Shown in pieces: positions 36,922 to 47,903 of a stretch of DNA of 64,000 bases. The notes beneath the pieces were generated by a model. That model was not told the origin of the DNA, did not search any database, and saw only the letters and a list, made by a program, of their open reading frames with translations. The translations under genes and the position numbers were made by a program. The stretch's first letter is position 1. Every line of letters begins with the position of its first letter. The stretch is from Bacteroidota bacterium (lineage in GTDB: Bacteria > Bacteroidota > Bacteroidia > Chitinophagales > Chitinophagaceae): the NCBI GenBank assembly GCA_947448725.1, contig CANFOM010000009.1:1-64000 (forward strand), given 5' to 3'.

Positions 36922-37929
36922 ATGGAAGCGAAAAAAGTGGGCATAATAGGCAGTGGTAGTTGGGCTACAGCCATTGCTAAAATTATTACAGATAACCATC
37001 ATTCTATCAATTGGTGGGTAAGGCAACCTGCTAATATTGATTATTTTAATAAGCGACACCATAATCCACATTATCTTAGGAATACCTATTTCGATGTTTC
37101 AAAAATTAATTTCTTTTCTGAAATAAAGCAAGTGATCGAGCAATCTGATATACTTGTTATTGCGGTTCCTTCTATTCATATAGAAGCTTCTCTAAATGGC
37201 GTTGATGCCGATTTGTTAAAAGGCAAACAAATTGTTTCTGCTGTAAAAGGAGTGCTACCTAAACACAATGTTCTACTACATGAATATTTATACAAAGCCT
37301 TTAATTTTCCTTTAGCGCAATATTTTACTTTACTGGGGCCAAGTCATGCCGAAGAAGTGGCAGCAGAGCAATTATCTTATTTAACTTTTTCAGGTCTTGA
37401 CTTAAAGGCTACTGAATTAATTGCAAAATATTTTGAAACCGAATACATCAATACAAGAGTCAACAACGATGTCATAGGCGTGCAATATGCGGGAGTAGCA
37501 AAAAATATTTATGCATTGGGCGCGGGTATTGCGCATGGATTGGAATACGGAGACAATTTTTTAAGCGTTTTTATTGCCAATGCTGCCAACGAAATGCAAC
37601 AATTGCTAAAGTCCATCATGCCTCAAGAAAATAGTAAAGCAGTTAATTATGATTCTTCGGTGTATTTAGGTGATTTATTAGTGACCTGTTATTCCTTACA
37701 TAGCAGAAACAGAACCTTTGGAAATATGATTGGGAAAGGCTATTCGGTTCGTGCTGCCGAATTAGAATTGAATATGGTGGCCGAAGGGTACAATGCCAGC
37801 AAATGTATTGTTGCTATCAATGAAAAAAATAAAATTTCCTTACCTATTATAACAGCTATCTACGAAATTTTATGGGAAGGCCATGATCCAGCAGCAGCGT
37901 TTAAGCAAATTGAAAGTATACTAGTCTAA
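36922..37929 (+). CDS. gpsA: NAD(P)H-dependent glycerol-3-phosphate dehydrogenase
   Basis: 335 aa; IGSGSWATAIAKI, VSAVKGV, LLGPSHAEEVA, GVAKNIYALGAGIAHGLEYGDN. Confidence 0.94.
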   Translation: MEAKKVGIIGSGSWATAIAKIITDNHHSINWWVRQPANIDYFNKRHHNPHYLRNTYFDVSKINFFSEIKQVIEQSDILVIAVPSIHIEASLNGVDADLLKGKQIVSAVKGVLPKHNVLLHEYLYKAFNFPLAQYFTLLGPSHAEEVAAEQLSYLTFSGLDLKATELIAKYFETEYINTRVNNDVIGVQYAGVAKNIYALGAGIAHGLEYGDNFLSVFIANAANEMQQLLKSIMPQENSKAVNYDSSVYLGDLLVTCYSLHSRNRTFGNMIGKGYSVRAAELELNMVAEGYNASKCIVAINEKNKISLPIITAIYEILWEGHDPAAAFKQIESILV

Positions 37930-37940
37930 TAAATAGTAGG

Positions 37941-39080
37941 TTAATTTATTTTAGCTTCCATCCAAAAAAAATCGCTCGCAATTCCATCTGCAAAGAATTT
38001 TGCTTCTTTGGTTAAGCAATAACCCATCGCTGTTTTTTGAACTTGTTGTTTAAGTTCAAAATTCGTTGCGATTATTTTTACATGTGCTTCAAATTTTTCT
38101 CCAAATTGAGTTTTAATCTTATCCAATGAAAACCCTTCCATTTGTCTCAAAGAAATCATCATGTATTCGTTGAACCTAGTTACGGTCTCTAAGGTTTCTA
38201 GTTCAAAAGGGACGGTATTGTTTTTGATGGATTGGAAATACAATTGGTTATTGGCAATATTCCATTGTCTTGAATGAATATTATAAGAGTGTGCGGCAGG
38301 GCCTAAACCTAAATAAGGAATTCCATTCCAATAATTACTATTGTGCTTACTTCTGCAATTGGGTTTAGAAAAATTTGAAATTTCATAATGTTCCCAACCT
38401 GCATTATCGAGTGTTTCTACAATCAATTCAAATTGTCTTGCTTGTTGGGCCGTATCCACATCTTGTAAACTCTTTTTTTGAATCATCTTATGCAAGGCTG
38501 TTTTTTCTTCGACTGTTAAAGCGTAACAAGAGATATGTGGAATGCCATATTTTAATAAAATTTGTAAGTCTTCGGCTAGGTCTTGATCACTTAATTGTGG
38601 GGTCCCGTAGATTAAATCGGCACTGATATTGCTAAAGCCGGCTGCTTTTGCATTGGCAATAGCTTGATGTGCTTGCTGAACGTTATGGGCGCGATTCATC
38701 CAGGCTAAAGAATGTGGTTGAAAACTTTGTATGCCAATACTTAAACGGTTAATACCCAACTCCAACCAATCCTGCGCTTGATTAGCTGTTAAATCATCTG
38801 GGTTTGCTTCCAATGTAAATTCTAAGTCATGGGACAAGTCAAAGGTATTCTTGATTGTGCTAAAAATGGATCGAAGTGCATCTTTACTTAAAAGGGATGG
38901 GGTACCGCCGCCAAAATACAAGGTTTCTATTTTTCCGTTCAAGTATTTATGTTGAAGCTCTATTTCTTTCAGCAGGGATTCTGTAAATTCATGGAGGTAC
39001 TTGGTTTGCGTAGAAAAATGAAAATTACAATAATGGCAGGCCTTTTTGCAAAATGGGATATGTATATAAATGCCTGACAT
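37941..39080 (-). CDS. hemW: HemW-like radical SAM protein
   Basis: 379 aa; GIYIHIPFCKKACHYCNFHF, TLYFGGGTPSLL, EANPDDLT, RLSIGIQSF. Confidence 0.93.
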   Translation of the reverse strand: MSGIYIHIPFCKKACHYCNFHFSTQTKYLHEFTESLLKEIELQHKYLNGKIETLYFGGGTPSLLSKDALRSIFSTIKNTFDLSHDLEFTLEANPDDLTANQAQDWLELGINRLSIGIQSFQPHSLAWMNRAHNVQQAHQAIANAKAAGFSNISADLIYGTPQLSDQDLAEDLQILLKYGIPHISCYALTVEEKTALHKMIQKKSLQDVDTAQQARQFELIVETLDNAGWEHYEISNFSKPNCRSKHNSNYWNGIPYLGLGPAAHSYNIHSRQWNIANNQLYFQSIKNNTVPFELETLETVTRFNEYMMISLRQMEGFSLDKIKTQFGEKFEAHVKIIATNFELKQQVQKTAMGYCLTKEAKFFADGIASDFFWMEAKIN

Positions 39081-39096
39081 AGTATGTATTGGTGAA

Positions 39097-39104
39097 CAAA
39101 GCTA
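39097..39104 (-). promoter_or_regulatory. Candidate -7 box TAGCTTTG for hemW
   Basis: TAnnTTTG, 16 nt before the ATG. Confidence 0.4.
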
Positions 39105-39136
39105 GTTATTAGTTACTAATTCTGCATTAGGATACT

Positions 39137-39144
39137 TATTTTTG
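39137..39144 (+). promoter_or_regulatory. Candidate -7 box TATTTTTG, 6 nt before the DUF4271 gene ATG
   Basis: TATTTTTG-TGCTAG-ATG. Confidence 0.5.
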
Positions 39145-39150
39145 TGCTAG

Positions 39151-40167
39151 ATGTGGACAATACTAAAAAAAGGAACCTGGCTAATTGGGGCATTGCTCTT
39201 TTTGAGTTCATTTGCTCAAAAAGACAAAACTGTATTGAATCAGGATACAACAACTCAATTAGCGGATAGTCTAGTTAAAAAAGATACCCTGCTAATTAAG
39301 TATATCCCTGTAGTTCCTAAATCTTTTCAACTTTCTGATGCTTGGTTTATTCAATCCAATCATGATTTAAAACTAGATTCTACTTACAATAGTTTAAAAG
39401 ATTATCGAGATTATTTCAGTAATCATAAGAAAGCTTTTCAATTGTATTTTAAAAATGCATTAATCAATAATGACAATCAAGTTATCTATAAAATTGAACA
39501 AAGATTTTCTTTGCCTGACAAAGATTTCTTGTTTTATTTAATTGTGGCCATTCTTTTATTGTATGGGTTTATTAATACCATTTATCCGCAATATTTTCCT
39601 AAATTATTTAGTCAATTTAATCAATCAACCACTAGGATGATGCAAAATAGAGATCAGCTTTTGCAAAATAGCTTTGCATCCTTAACGTTAAATGTTTGTT
39701 TTATTTTAAGTTTTTCATTGATGGCTTCTTTGCTTATTTTTAATAATCACTTACTTCCTATTTCTTTTTGGCAAGGCTATTTATATATCGCCCTTTTTTT
39801 TACAAGCTTATATCTTGGCAAATACATTTGTCTTGAAATGGCAGGTGCAATTTTTAATACAAGGGAGTTGGTAAAATCCTACGTTTTTGTAGTTTTTATG
39901 GTCAATAAAGTATTAGGGTTTTTATTGGTCCCATTTGTCTTAATTTTGGCCTTTGCCAAGCCTATGTATTACACTGCGGCCATTTATGGAGCGGCAGGCG
40001 TATCAGTCTTATTGATGCTTTACAGGTATCTATTTTCAATAACATCTGTTAGGAACAAATTACATTTATCGTCTTTTCATTTTTTTCTATACCTTTGTGC
40101 TTTCGAAATATTACCTCTTTTAATTTTGTATAAACTGGTAGTTCAGTATTTTGGCGGGACTTACTAA
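39151..40167 (+). CDS. DUF4271-type membrane protein
   Basis: 338 aa; multi-TM C-terminal half; directly upstream of hemD. Confidence 0.75.
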   Translation: MWTILKKGTWLIGALLFLSSFAQKDKTVLNQDTTTQLADSLVKKDTLLIKYIPVVPKSFQLSDAWFIQSNHDLKLDSTYNSLKDYRDYFSNHKKAFQLYFKNALINNDNQVIYKIEQRFSLPDKDFLFYLIVAILLLYGFINTIYPQYFPKLFSQFNQSTTRMMQNRDQLLQNSFASLTLNVCFILSFSLMASLLIFNNHLLPISFWQGYLYIALFFTSLYLGKYICLEMAGAIFNTRELVKSYVFVVFMVNKVLGFLLVPFVLILAFAKPMYYTAAIYGAAGVSVLLMLYRYLFSITSVRNKLHLSSFHFFLYLCAFEILPLLILYKLVVQYFGGTY

Positions 40168-40193
40168 TTTTAAAAGTGAAAAACGGAAAAGAT

Positions 40194-40985
40194 ATGAGTG
40201 AAGAGAAAAAATCCACAAGCACAAAGGCAGCAAAAAAAATACTTATTTCGCAAGCTCGTCCCGAAAGTGAAAAATCTCCTTATTTCGATTTAGAACGAAA
40301 GCATAAAGTTTCTTTACATTTTCATCCGTTGATTGAATTGATAGCTATTCCTTCCAAAGACTTTAGAAAAAATAAAATAGACATAGCTGCATTTTCTGCT
40401 GTTATTTTTACAAGTAAGCATGCCATCGACCACTTTTTTAGAACCTGTGATGAGTTAAAACTGAGTATAAGTCAGGATACTAAATATTTTTGCGTAACCG
40501 AGTCGGTGGCCTTATATCTTCAAAAATTTATCATGTACCGAAAGCGTAAAGTATTTTTTGGTGCAGATGGTACTAATAAGAAATTATTTGATGTATTAAA
40601 TAAACACAAAGGCAACGAAAAGTTCCTTTATGTATGTAGCGAAAACCAGCAAGATAATGAGATTGTGAACTGGCTAAAAGATCACGAATGTGAATTTGAT
40701 CTTGGCTATATGTACCGAACTGAATTTAGTGATATAAAAAAAGTATTGCTAGAGCATAATTTTGATGTGATTTGTTTATTTACGCCAAGTGGTTTAAAGA
40801 GTTTGCTTCAAAATAAGCCAGACTTTAAACAAAATGGTACTGCCATTGGTGCTTTTGGTTCAAGTACCTGTAAGGCGGTGGAAGACGCAGGCCTTAATTT
40901 ACACATAAAAGTACCTAGCCCTCAAACCCCAAGCATGATTGCTGGCTTGGATCAATTTCTTTCCTCCAATAGTAAAAAGAAATAA
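40194..40985 (+). CDS. hemD: Uroporphyrinogen-III synthase
   Basis: ORF track starts at GTG 40176; ATG at 40194 preferred; [18 protein letters not shown]...[14 protein letters not shown]...[11 protein letters not shown]...[16 protein letters not shown]. Confidence 0.85.
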   Translation: MSEEKKSTSTKAAKKILISQARPESEKSPYFDLERKHKVSLHFHPLIELIAIPSKDFRKNKIDIAAFSAVIFTSKHAIDHFFRTCDELKLSISQDTKYFCVTESVALYLQKFIMYRKRKVFFGADGTNKKLFDVLNKHKGNEKFLYVCSENQQDNEIVNWLKDHECEFDLGYMYRTEFSDIKKVLLEHNFDVICLFTPSGLKSLLQNKPDFKQNGTAIGAFGSSTCKAVEDAGLNLHIKVPSPQTPSMIAGLDQFLSSNSKKK

Positions 40986-40999
40986 ATAAATTGCATTCC

Positions 41000-43033
41000 A
41001 TGAATGCAAATCCTCCATTTACCAATAAGCTCATACACGAGAGCAGTCCTTATTTATTACAGCATGCGCATAATCCAGTGGATTGGATGGCTTGGTCTAC
41101 AGAAATTTTCCAATTGGCAGAAAAACAAAACAAACCTATATTATTAAGTATTGGTTATGCTGCCTGTCATTGGTGTCATGTAATGGAAAGGGAAAGTTTT
41201 GAATCGGAAGAAGTAGCTACCTACATGAATTCTCATTTTATCAATGTTAAGGTGGATAGAGAAGAGCGTCCCGATGTGGATCATATATATATGGATGCTT
41301 TACAAGCAATGACAGGCGCTGGTGGATGGCCACTCAATATTTTTTTATTGCCCAATGGGAAGCCATTTTATGGCGGCACTTATTTCCCACCTATTGCTAT
41401 GCAGCAAAGGGCTTCCTGGATGGACGTATTAAAAAGCGTACAAGAAGCTTATACGCATCAACTGGAAAAATTAATTGAGCAATCAGAAAATCTAACCAAT
41501 CATATTGCACAAACAGGCAAGGCTTCCATGAATAATAATATATCCATTGGTAACACAGAGGAGCCACTTGCTACTAAAGAAGAGCTAGCATTAATAGGAA
41601 ATAGAATTTTGCAAAACGCAGATACTCAATGGGGTGGTTTTGGAGCTGCTCCAAAATTTCCACAAACTTTCTCTATTCAAATGTTATTTCGAAACTATTA
41701 TATCAATCATCATGAAGCTTCAATGGTTCATGGTGTAAGATCCTTAGATAAAATGATACAAGGGGGAATTTATGATCATATAGGAGGTGGTTTTTCAAGA
41801 TACAGTACGGATGTGCAATGGCAAGCGCCTCATTTTGAAAAAATGTTGTATGACAATGCCTTGTTGTTAACGGTATTGTCAGAAGCTTATCAAATTACTA
41901 AAAAAGAAAATTATAAAATGGTGATCGAAGACACCATTGATTTTTTAGACAGAGAGCTTGCTAATGAAGCTGGAGGCTATTATGCTGCATTAGATGCAGA
42001 TAGTGAAGGCGTAGAAGGAAAATATTATACCTGGACCTATGAAGAAATAAAAGCGCATATTGATCCTCTTATTGTGCAGGATTTTTGCGCTTATTATCAA
42101 ATTAAAGAGGAAGGAAATTGGGAGCATACTAATATTTTATGGACCCAAAATAATATGGAAGCTGGTAAAACAGCCATTTTTGAAACCGCAAGAAAAAAAT
42201 TATTTACAGAAAGAGCCAAAAAGATAAGACCCGCTCTAGATTTTAAAATTATTTTATCCTGGAATAATTTAATGGTGATAGCACTTTGTAAATGTTATGG
42301 GGCATTGGGGGAGGAAAAATATAAAAATAAAGCCATTGCTACCATGCAATGGTTAGAGTTGAATTTATACAACGAAACAGAGAATTATTTTTATCATACC
42401 AATACGAAAGGGAATAAAAAAGCTTATGCGTTTTTAGAAGATTATGCTACTTTAATTCAAGCTTATATTCAATTACAAATTATAACAGGAGATACTAACT
42501 ATTTAGAGAAAGCAAAAAAATGGGCGGAGTATGTTCAAATTCATTTTTTGGATGAGGAATCCATTTTTTATTATTATACGGCAGGCTATCAAAAAGATAT
42601 TATTATTCGAAAAAAGGAACTGTATGACGGTGCACAGCCAAGTGCCAATGCGGTCATGTGTGCCAATTTATTTTACTTAGGTAACGTTTTTGATCAACCT
42701 AAATGGATATATCAAGCCGAGCAAATGATTGCTCAAATGAAAAAAATGATCCTACAATATCCCAACTCCTATAGCTATTGGGCACAAAGCTTTAGTCAAT
42801 GGGCAGCTGGCTTTAAAGAATTAGTGGCAGTGGGCCCCGAAGCTCCAAAAGTGATTCCATTGGTATTGGCTAAGTTTTTACCCCATCATTTGATCCTTTT
42901 TACCCAGCAGGAAGATGAAAATATTCTTATGACTATTGGGAAGCAAAATACTGATAATCAATACTTTATATGTATGAATAAGACATGTTCTGAGCCAATA
43001 GGGCAACTAAATGAATTTTTAGCAATTATCTAA
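41000..43033 (+). CDS. Thioredoxin-like DUF255 (YyaL/SPATA20-type) protein
   Basis: ORF track starts at TTG 40991; ATG at 41000; [63 protein letters not shown]. Confidence 0.94.
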   Translation: MNANPPFTNKLIHESSPYLLQHAHNPVDWMAWSTEIFQLAEKQNKPILLSIGYAACHWCHVMERESFESEEVATYMNSHFINVKVDREERPDVDHIYMDALQAMTGAGGWPLNIFLLPNGKPFYGGTYFPPIAMQQRASWMDVLKSVQEAYTHQLEKLIEQSENLTNHIAQTGKASMNNNISIGNTEEPLATKEELALIGNRILQNADTQWGGFGAAPKFPQTFSIQMLFRNYYINHHEASMVHGVRSLDKMIQGGIYDHIGGGFSRYSTDVQWQAPHFEKMLYDNALLLTVLSEAYQITKKENYKMVIEDTIDFLDRELANEAGGYYAALDADSEGVEGKYYTWTYEEIKAHIDPLIVQDFCAYYQIKEEGNWEHTNILWTQNNMEAGKTAIFETARKKLFTERAKKIRPALDFKIILSWNNLMVIALCKCYGALGEEKYKNKAIATMQWLELNLYNETENYFYHTNTKGNKKAYAFLEDYATLIQAYIQLQIITGDTNYLEKAKKWAEYVQIHFLDEESIFYYYTAGYQKDIIIRKKELYDGAQPSANAVMCANLFYLGNVFDQPKWIYQAEQMIAQMKKMILQYPNSYSYWAQSFSQWAAGFKELVAVGPEAPKVIPLVLAKFLPHHLILFTQQEDENILMTIGKQNTDNQYFICMNKTCSEPIGQLNEFLAII

Positions 43034-43182
43034 CAAGTAATGTTTTAATTTGCAAACCTTAATTAAGTGGTGGAAATCAATGCTTTCCGCTTCAAAATCA
43101 GGAAATTTTTTTTATTAAAAAATGTAATTTATTTCCTTTTTTTTCGTTCTAGTTAGCATAGGTGTTAGGTTAAAAAATTGAT

Positions 43183-44466
43183 ATGATAAAAAAATTATAT
43201 AGGCTGCCTTTTAAATTTCCCTTAATGATACTAAGTATCTTGATGGGATCCTTGTTAATCATGGCATTTGAATCCAATAAAGGTGCTCCAAAATTTAACT
43301 CAGATCCAGCACATACCATCCTTATTCCAGGGGGGTCATTTTATATGGGGGCTAGCGATGAGCAAATTGATATGGCGATGGTGAATCGAAAAAAATTAGT
43401 TTCGGTGCAAAGCTTTTGGATGGATAAAACAGAAATCACCAATGAGCAATACAGAAAGTTTGTAAATTATGTAAGTGACTCATTAAAATATTTAGCAGTG
43501 TATCTTGGTGGAATAAATCAAACAGAAGATACCATTAAAGTGGATTGGGCAAGAGCACAAAGAATCAATTTAAGTAGCAAAGCAGTTATTGAGAAATTAA
43601 ACGAATTGTTGTTGAGCCCTGACAATCGTTACAAAGGAAAAATCGGAATAGATCCAACCAAGCTAATTTATAAATATTCTTATATAGATCTTAAAGCGGC
43701 GGCTTTAGCTTCTAGATCATTAGAACTTCCACTAAGTGATTTTTTAGTTACCAAAGAAGAACCTGTTTATCCAGATACCTTAGTGTGGATGCGTGATTTT
43801 TCTTATTCTTATAATGAGCCACTAACGCGTATGTATTTTTCTCATCCATCTTATAATGAATACCCAGTGGTAGGGGTTACTTGGAAGCAGGCGACTGCTT
43901 TTTGTAATTGGAGAACCAATAATAGCGATTACTATAATGGAAAACCTGGACGTGCAGATGCAAAAATAGATGGCATTTTCCGTTTGCCAACGGAGGCAGA
44001 ATGGGAATATGCTGCTAGGGGTAATTCTAAATCAAATGCTATGTATCCATGGGGATCCCCTTATACAAGAACCAAGGAAGGACGTTTATTGGCCAACTTT
44101 AAACCAGGTAGGGGCGATTACTTTGGCGGAAATTCTAAAGCTGATAATATATATACCACTAAAGTTAAAACCTACGCAGAAAACGGCTATAAACTTTTTG
44201 ATATGGCGGGTAATGTGGCAGAGTGGACCAGTTCCATTTTTTATGAAGGAGGTTATAATTTTGTGGGAGATTTTAGTCCCGATATGCAATACAATGCAAA
44301 AGACGAGGATCCAATTTTAATGAAACGTAAAGTAATTAGAGGAGGTTCTTGGAAAGACATCGCTTACAATTGTCAAGTAAGCACTAGAAATTACGAATAC
44401 CAAGATACTGCAAAGTCCTATATTGGATTTAGATGTGTATTATCTATGGCGCCAAGAATAAATTAA
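43183..44466 (+). CDS. gldK: GldK-type gliding motility/T9SS protein (FGE-sulfatase domain)
   Basis: 427 aa; IPGGSFYMGASDEQ, FWMDKTEITNEQYR, FRLPTEAEWEYAARG, GGSWKD; followed by gldLMN. Confidence 0.93.
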   Translation: MIKKLYRLPFKFPLMILSILMGSLLIMAFESNKGAPKFNSDPAHTILIPGGSFYMGASDEQIDMAMVNRKKLVSVQSFWMDKTEITNEQYRKFVNYVSDSLKYLAVYLGGINQTEDTIKVDWARAQRINLSSKAVIEKLNELLLSPDNRYKGKIGIDPTKLIYKYSYIDLKAAALASRSLELPLSDFLVTKEEPVYPDTLVWMRDFSYSYNEPLTRMYFSHPSYNEYPVVGVTWKQATAFCNWRTNNSDYYNGKPGRADAKIDGIFRLPTEAEWEYAARGNSKSNAMYPWGSPYTRTKEGRLLANFKPGRGDYFGGNSKADNIYTTKVKTYAENGYKLFDMAGNVAEWTSSIFYEGGYNFVGDFSPDMQYNAKDEDPILMKRKVIRGGSWKDIAYNCQVSTRNYEYQDTAKSYIGFRCVLSMAPRIN

Positions 44467-44515
44467 ACAAAGCTTACTCAATAAATTTTATTTTAAAAAC
44501 TTATAAATTTTCCAA

Positions 44516-45199
44516 ATGTCAAATTCTATTTCTCCAAGAACCAATAAAATTATCAATGTAGTTTTTTCATTGGGAGCAGCGGTTGTTATTATTGCAACCT
44601 TGGCTAAAATATTACATCTTGGATGGGCAGATTATGCATTAATACTTGGCTTTATAACGGAAGCTGTTATTTTTACTATTTATGCTTTTTTGCCGCCGCC
44701 AGAAGTTGGAGATGCTACTCATGCGCCTCAAGCTGGTGCAGTGGATTCGGTGATGTCTCATTTGGAAGCCGCTAAATTGGATGGCGCCGCTTTTGAAAAA
44801 TTAAGCAATAGTTTTCAACGCTTGAATGATACCGCTATGTATTTAGGTGATTTAGCAGAGATGTCTAAATCAAGTAAAGATTTTACACATAATACGAAAG
44901 ATGCAGCGATTGCATTAGGTTCCATTAAAGATGCAGCAGCTGGCGTTTCTACTAACTTAGGAAGTTTTGCTTTGGCTACGAATGGAGTTAAGGATTTAAA
45001 TGATCAATTTCAAATGATGAGCAAAAGTATGGAAGCTATGAATACGTATTATAGTAAATTAGCGGAAGCTTCTAATGCTATGTCTAGTTCGGCGCAAGAT
45101 GCCATCAGAGCCAAAGAGCAAATTGCTTTACTTGCAGACAACTTAACCAAATTGAATCAAGTGTATGGCAATATGATTATTGCAATGCAAGGACGTTAA
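44516..45199 (+). CDS. gldL: GldL-type T9SS inner-membrane protein
   Basis: 227 aa; two N-terminal TM helices; LAKILHLGWADYALILGFITEAVIF. Confidence 0.93.
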   Translation: MSNSISPRTNKIINVVFSLGAAVVIIATLAKILHLGWADYALILGFITEAVIFTIYAFLPPPEVGDATHAPQAGAVDSVMSHLEAAKLDGAAFEKLSNSFQRLNDTAMYLGDLAEMSKSSKDFTHNTKDAAIALGSIKDAAAGVSTNLGSFALATNGVKDLNDQFQMMSKSMEAMNTYYSKLAEASNAMSSSAQDAIRAKEQIALLADNLTKLNQVYGNMIIAMQGR

Positions 45200-45242
45200 T
45201 TGTATTTTTAAAAACATTTCATTTTATTAAAAACTAGTATAC

Positions 45243-46790
45243 ATGTCATTACCTAAGGAGCCGAGGCAGAAGATGATCAACATCATGTACATTGTGTTGA
45301 CTGCTTTGTTGGCATTAAATGTATCTAGCGAAATTTTAAATGCATTTAAAACCATTGATCAAAGTTTGGCGAATGCTAATAGCATCATCGAGCGCAAAAA
45401 CAATGACATTTACAAGTCATTAAAAAATAAGTTAGCCGATCCCAAAACAGCAGAAAAAGCAGCTATTTGGGCGCCTAAGGCGGAGAAAGCGCATGCATAT
45501 GCAGATGCCTTATTTAATTATATAGCTGAGTTAAAGAAAGAATTAAAACTTGCATCTGGTTTAAAAATTAAAGACGGAAAAGAGGAATACAAGGAAGATG
45601 ATTTAGAAGCCACGACCAGATTATTTTTAAACTATAAAAGTGGGGAGACAAGAAGCCAAGATTTATATAAAAAATTAGTTCAATTTAAAGCCGATTTAGC
45701 GGGAATTGATCCAGCCATTGAAAAGGAAGTGATTCCTAATTTGCCTTTAGATTTAAGAATTCCAGAAACAAAAAGTATCGCAGGCAAAACGGATTGGGGT
45801 TATGCGTATTTTAACATGACGCCAAGTGTGGCTGCTATCACTATTCTAACAAAATTTCAAAACGATATTAGAAATAGCGAAGCGCAAGTGGTAGAGTATT
45901 GTCATAAGGAAATTGGAGAAGTAGAATTAATATACGATCAGTTCAATGCTTTTGCTGCTTCTAATTCTCAATATTTAATGTCTGGAGAAGAATTGGTAAT
46001 TACGGCAGGAGTTGGTGCTTTTAGTAGCGCTGCTAAGCCTACCATTAGCATTGATGGCAATAACGTTCCTATTACTGCAGATGGTTCTGCTGTATATAAA
46101 ACTGTTGCAGGCAATCCAGGAGCCGCTGTAAAAAGAGTACGTATTTCTTTTTTGAAACCGAATGGAGAAACTGCCATCATCGAAAAGGATGTTAAATATA
46201 CGGTAGGTACGCCTGTTGGATTAGTGGTGTCTACCGATAAAACAAGAGTTTTTTATAAGGGGCTAGATAATCCATTAACCATTACTGGCGGTGGAGGTGC
46301 CGAAAATATTAATGTGGCAGTGGAAGGAAGTGGATCAACCATTAGCAAAGCAAGTGCTGGACAATACATTGTTAAATGTACTCAACTAGGCAATGTACTA
46401 GTGAATGTGAATAGTGGAAAGTATGCTCAGAAAATTAATATCCCAGTAAAAAGAGTGCCAGATCCAATTGCGATTGTGGGAGGTAGTGCTGGCGGAAATA
46501 TGGCAGCGAATAAATTTAGAGTTCAACAAGGGGTGATTGCCGATTTAAGAGATTTTGTTTTTGAAGGCATTAAATTTAATGTAGTTTCTTTTATAGTAGT
46601 GGCAACTGGCAAAGGATTTGAAGAAGCCGAAGTGGCCGAAGTAAATGGCGCTGCTTTTGCTGGCGGTGCTCAAGCTTTAATAAGAAGGTGTCAACCAGGC
46701 ACTTCGGTAACCATTGGTGAAATTAAAGTAACTGAACCAGGCGGTGGCACAAGAAAATTAGATCAAACAATTACTTTTATTTTACAATAA
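45243..46790 (+). CDS. gldM: GldM-type T9SS protein
   Basis: 515 aa; PKEPRQKMINIMYIVLTALLALNVSSEILNAF N-terminus. Confidence 0.95.
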   Translation: MSLPKEPRQKMINIMYIVLTALLALNVSSEILNAFKTIDQSLANANSIIERKNNDIYKSLKNKLADPKTAEKAAIWAPKAEKAHAYADALFNYIAELKKELKLASGLKIKDGKEEYKEDDLEATTRLFLNYKSGETRSQDLYKKLVQFKADLAGIDPAIEKEVIPNLPLDLRIPETKSIAGKTDWGYAYFNMTPSVAAITILTKFQNDIRNSEAQVVEYCHKEIGEVELIYDQFNAFAASNSQYLMSGEELVITAGVGAFSSAAKPTISIDGNNVPITADGSAVYKTVAGNPGAAVKRVRISFLKPNGETAIIEKDVKYTVGTPVGLVVSTDKTRVFYKGLDNPLTITGGGGAENINVAVEGSGSTISKASAGQYIVKCTQLGNVLVNVNSGKYAQKINIPVKRVPDPIAIVGGSAGGNMAANKFRVQQGVIADLRDFVFEGIKFNVVSFIVVATGKGFEEAEVAEVNGAAFAGGAQALIRRCQPGTSVTIGEIKVTEPGGGTRKLDQTITFILQ

Positions 46791-46834
46791 ACAAATTAAT
46801 TTTTTGTAAAAAGAGTAATTTAAAAATATAGAAA

Positions 46835-47893
46835 ATGAAAAAAAATATAACCTCTTTTTGTTTTGTTTTGGGAGGGCTTTTAATGGTGCTAGCGGGTAAT
46901 GCTCAATTTAATTACAAGAAAAAAGCGGCACCTGGAACAGGTCCTGCAAAAGATACAGTGGTTCCAGTAGCTCCAGTAGCTGCGCCTGTTGTAAGCAAAA
47001 CTACAGCGGTGGCCGATCCCAATGTAAAACCCAATAAATCAATTGACACTACCTTAGTTGGAGGTTTTAATTCTAATGCAAAAAAAAGTTTAAGAAATAA
47101 TTACGGGTTCTCTTCTAGTAATAATGGTAAAAAATCTATTCAGCAAAGAACACCTGCCAACTATCAAAACTTAAGAGAAGAAGATGCGTTGTTTAGCGAA
47201 TTTGTTTGGGAAGAAGTAGATGGCAGAGAAAAAATAAACAGACCCTTTATTTATCAGGCATACGATGACAATGGTGATCAACGCTTTTTTGCCATTTTAT
47301 TAAAGGCCATTGAAAATGATGGCGTGGTTCCTTTTTCGGCAGAAGGGGGAGACGATCGTTTTACAAAACCACTCAATATAGACGATGTCAATGCGATGTT
47401 GAAAGGAAGTTTGGATACACAATTAGTGCAAAATATTAGCAATCCAAATGTATTTGATACTAGTATTATTTACAATACCAAGTTGGCGCCTAATCCAGAT
47501 TCTATTTACACTTTCCGTTTAAAAGAACAATTTATTTTTGATAGCAAAACTAGTAGAATGTATTGCAGGATTATTGGAATTGCGCCAGTAGCCACCATTG
47601 TTATCAACAATAAACCAGTCAAAAGAACTTTATTCTGGATTTATTATCCTGAACTTAGAAATAGTTTGGCCAAACATGAAGTATATAACCCAAGAAATAT
47701 TTCTAGTAGAATTACCTGGGAGGAATTGTTTGAAAGCAGATATTTTAATGGCTACGTAGTAAAGTCTACCCTAGATAATTACAATGATAAAATGCTTAAT
47801 TCCTTGTATTCCGATCCAAAAAGAAGATTGCTAGAAGGAGATAAGATTAAGCAAAAGATTTTTGATTACGAGCAGGACAGATGGGTGTATTAA
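46835..47893 (+). CDS. gldN: GldN-type T9SS protein
   Basis: 352 aa; signal peptide; EEDALFSEFVWEEVDGREKINRPF; ...WEELFESRYFNGYV. Confidence 0.92.
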   Translation: MKKNITSFCFVLGGLLMVLAGNAQFNYKKKAAPGTGPAKDTVVPVAPVAAPVVSKTTAVADPNVKPNKSIDTTLVGGFNSNAKKSLRNNYGFSSSNNGKKSIQQRTPANYQNLREEDALFSEFVWEEVDGREKINRPFIYQAYDDNGDQRFFAILLKAIENDGVVPFSAEGGDDRFTKPLNIDDVNAMLKGSLDTQLVQNISNPNVFDTSIIYNTKLAPNPDSIYTFRLKEQFIFDSKTSRMYCRIIGIAPVATIVINNKPVKRTLFWIYYPELRNSLAKHEVYNPRNISSRITWEELFESRYFNGYVVKSTLDNYNDKMLNSLYSDPKRRLLEGDKIKQKIFDYEQDRWVY

Positions 47894-47903
47894 CCATTCT
47901 GTT

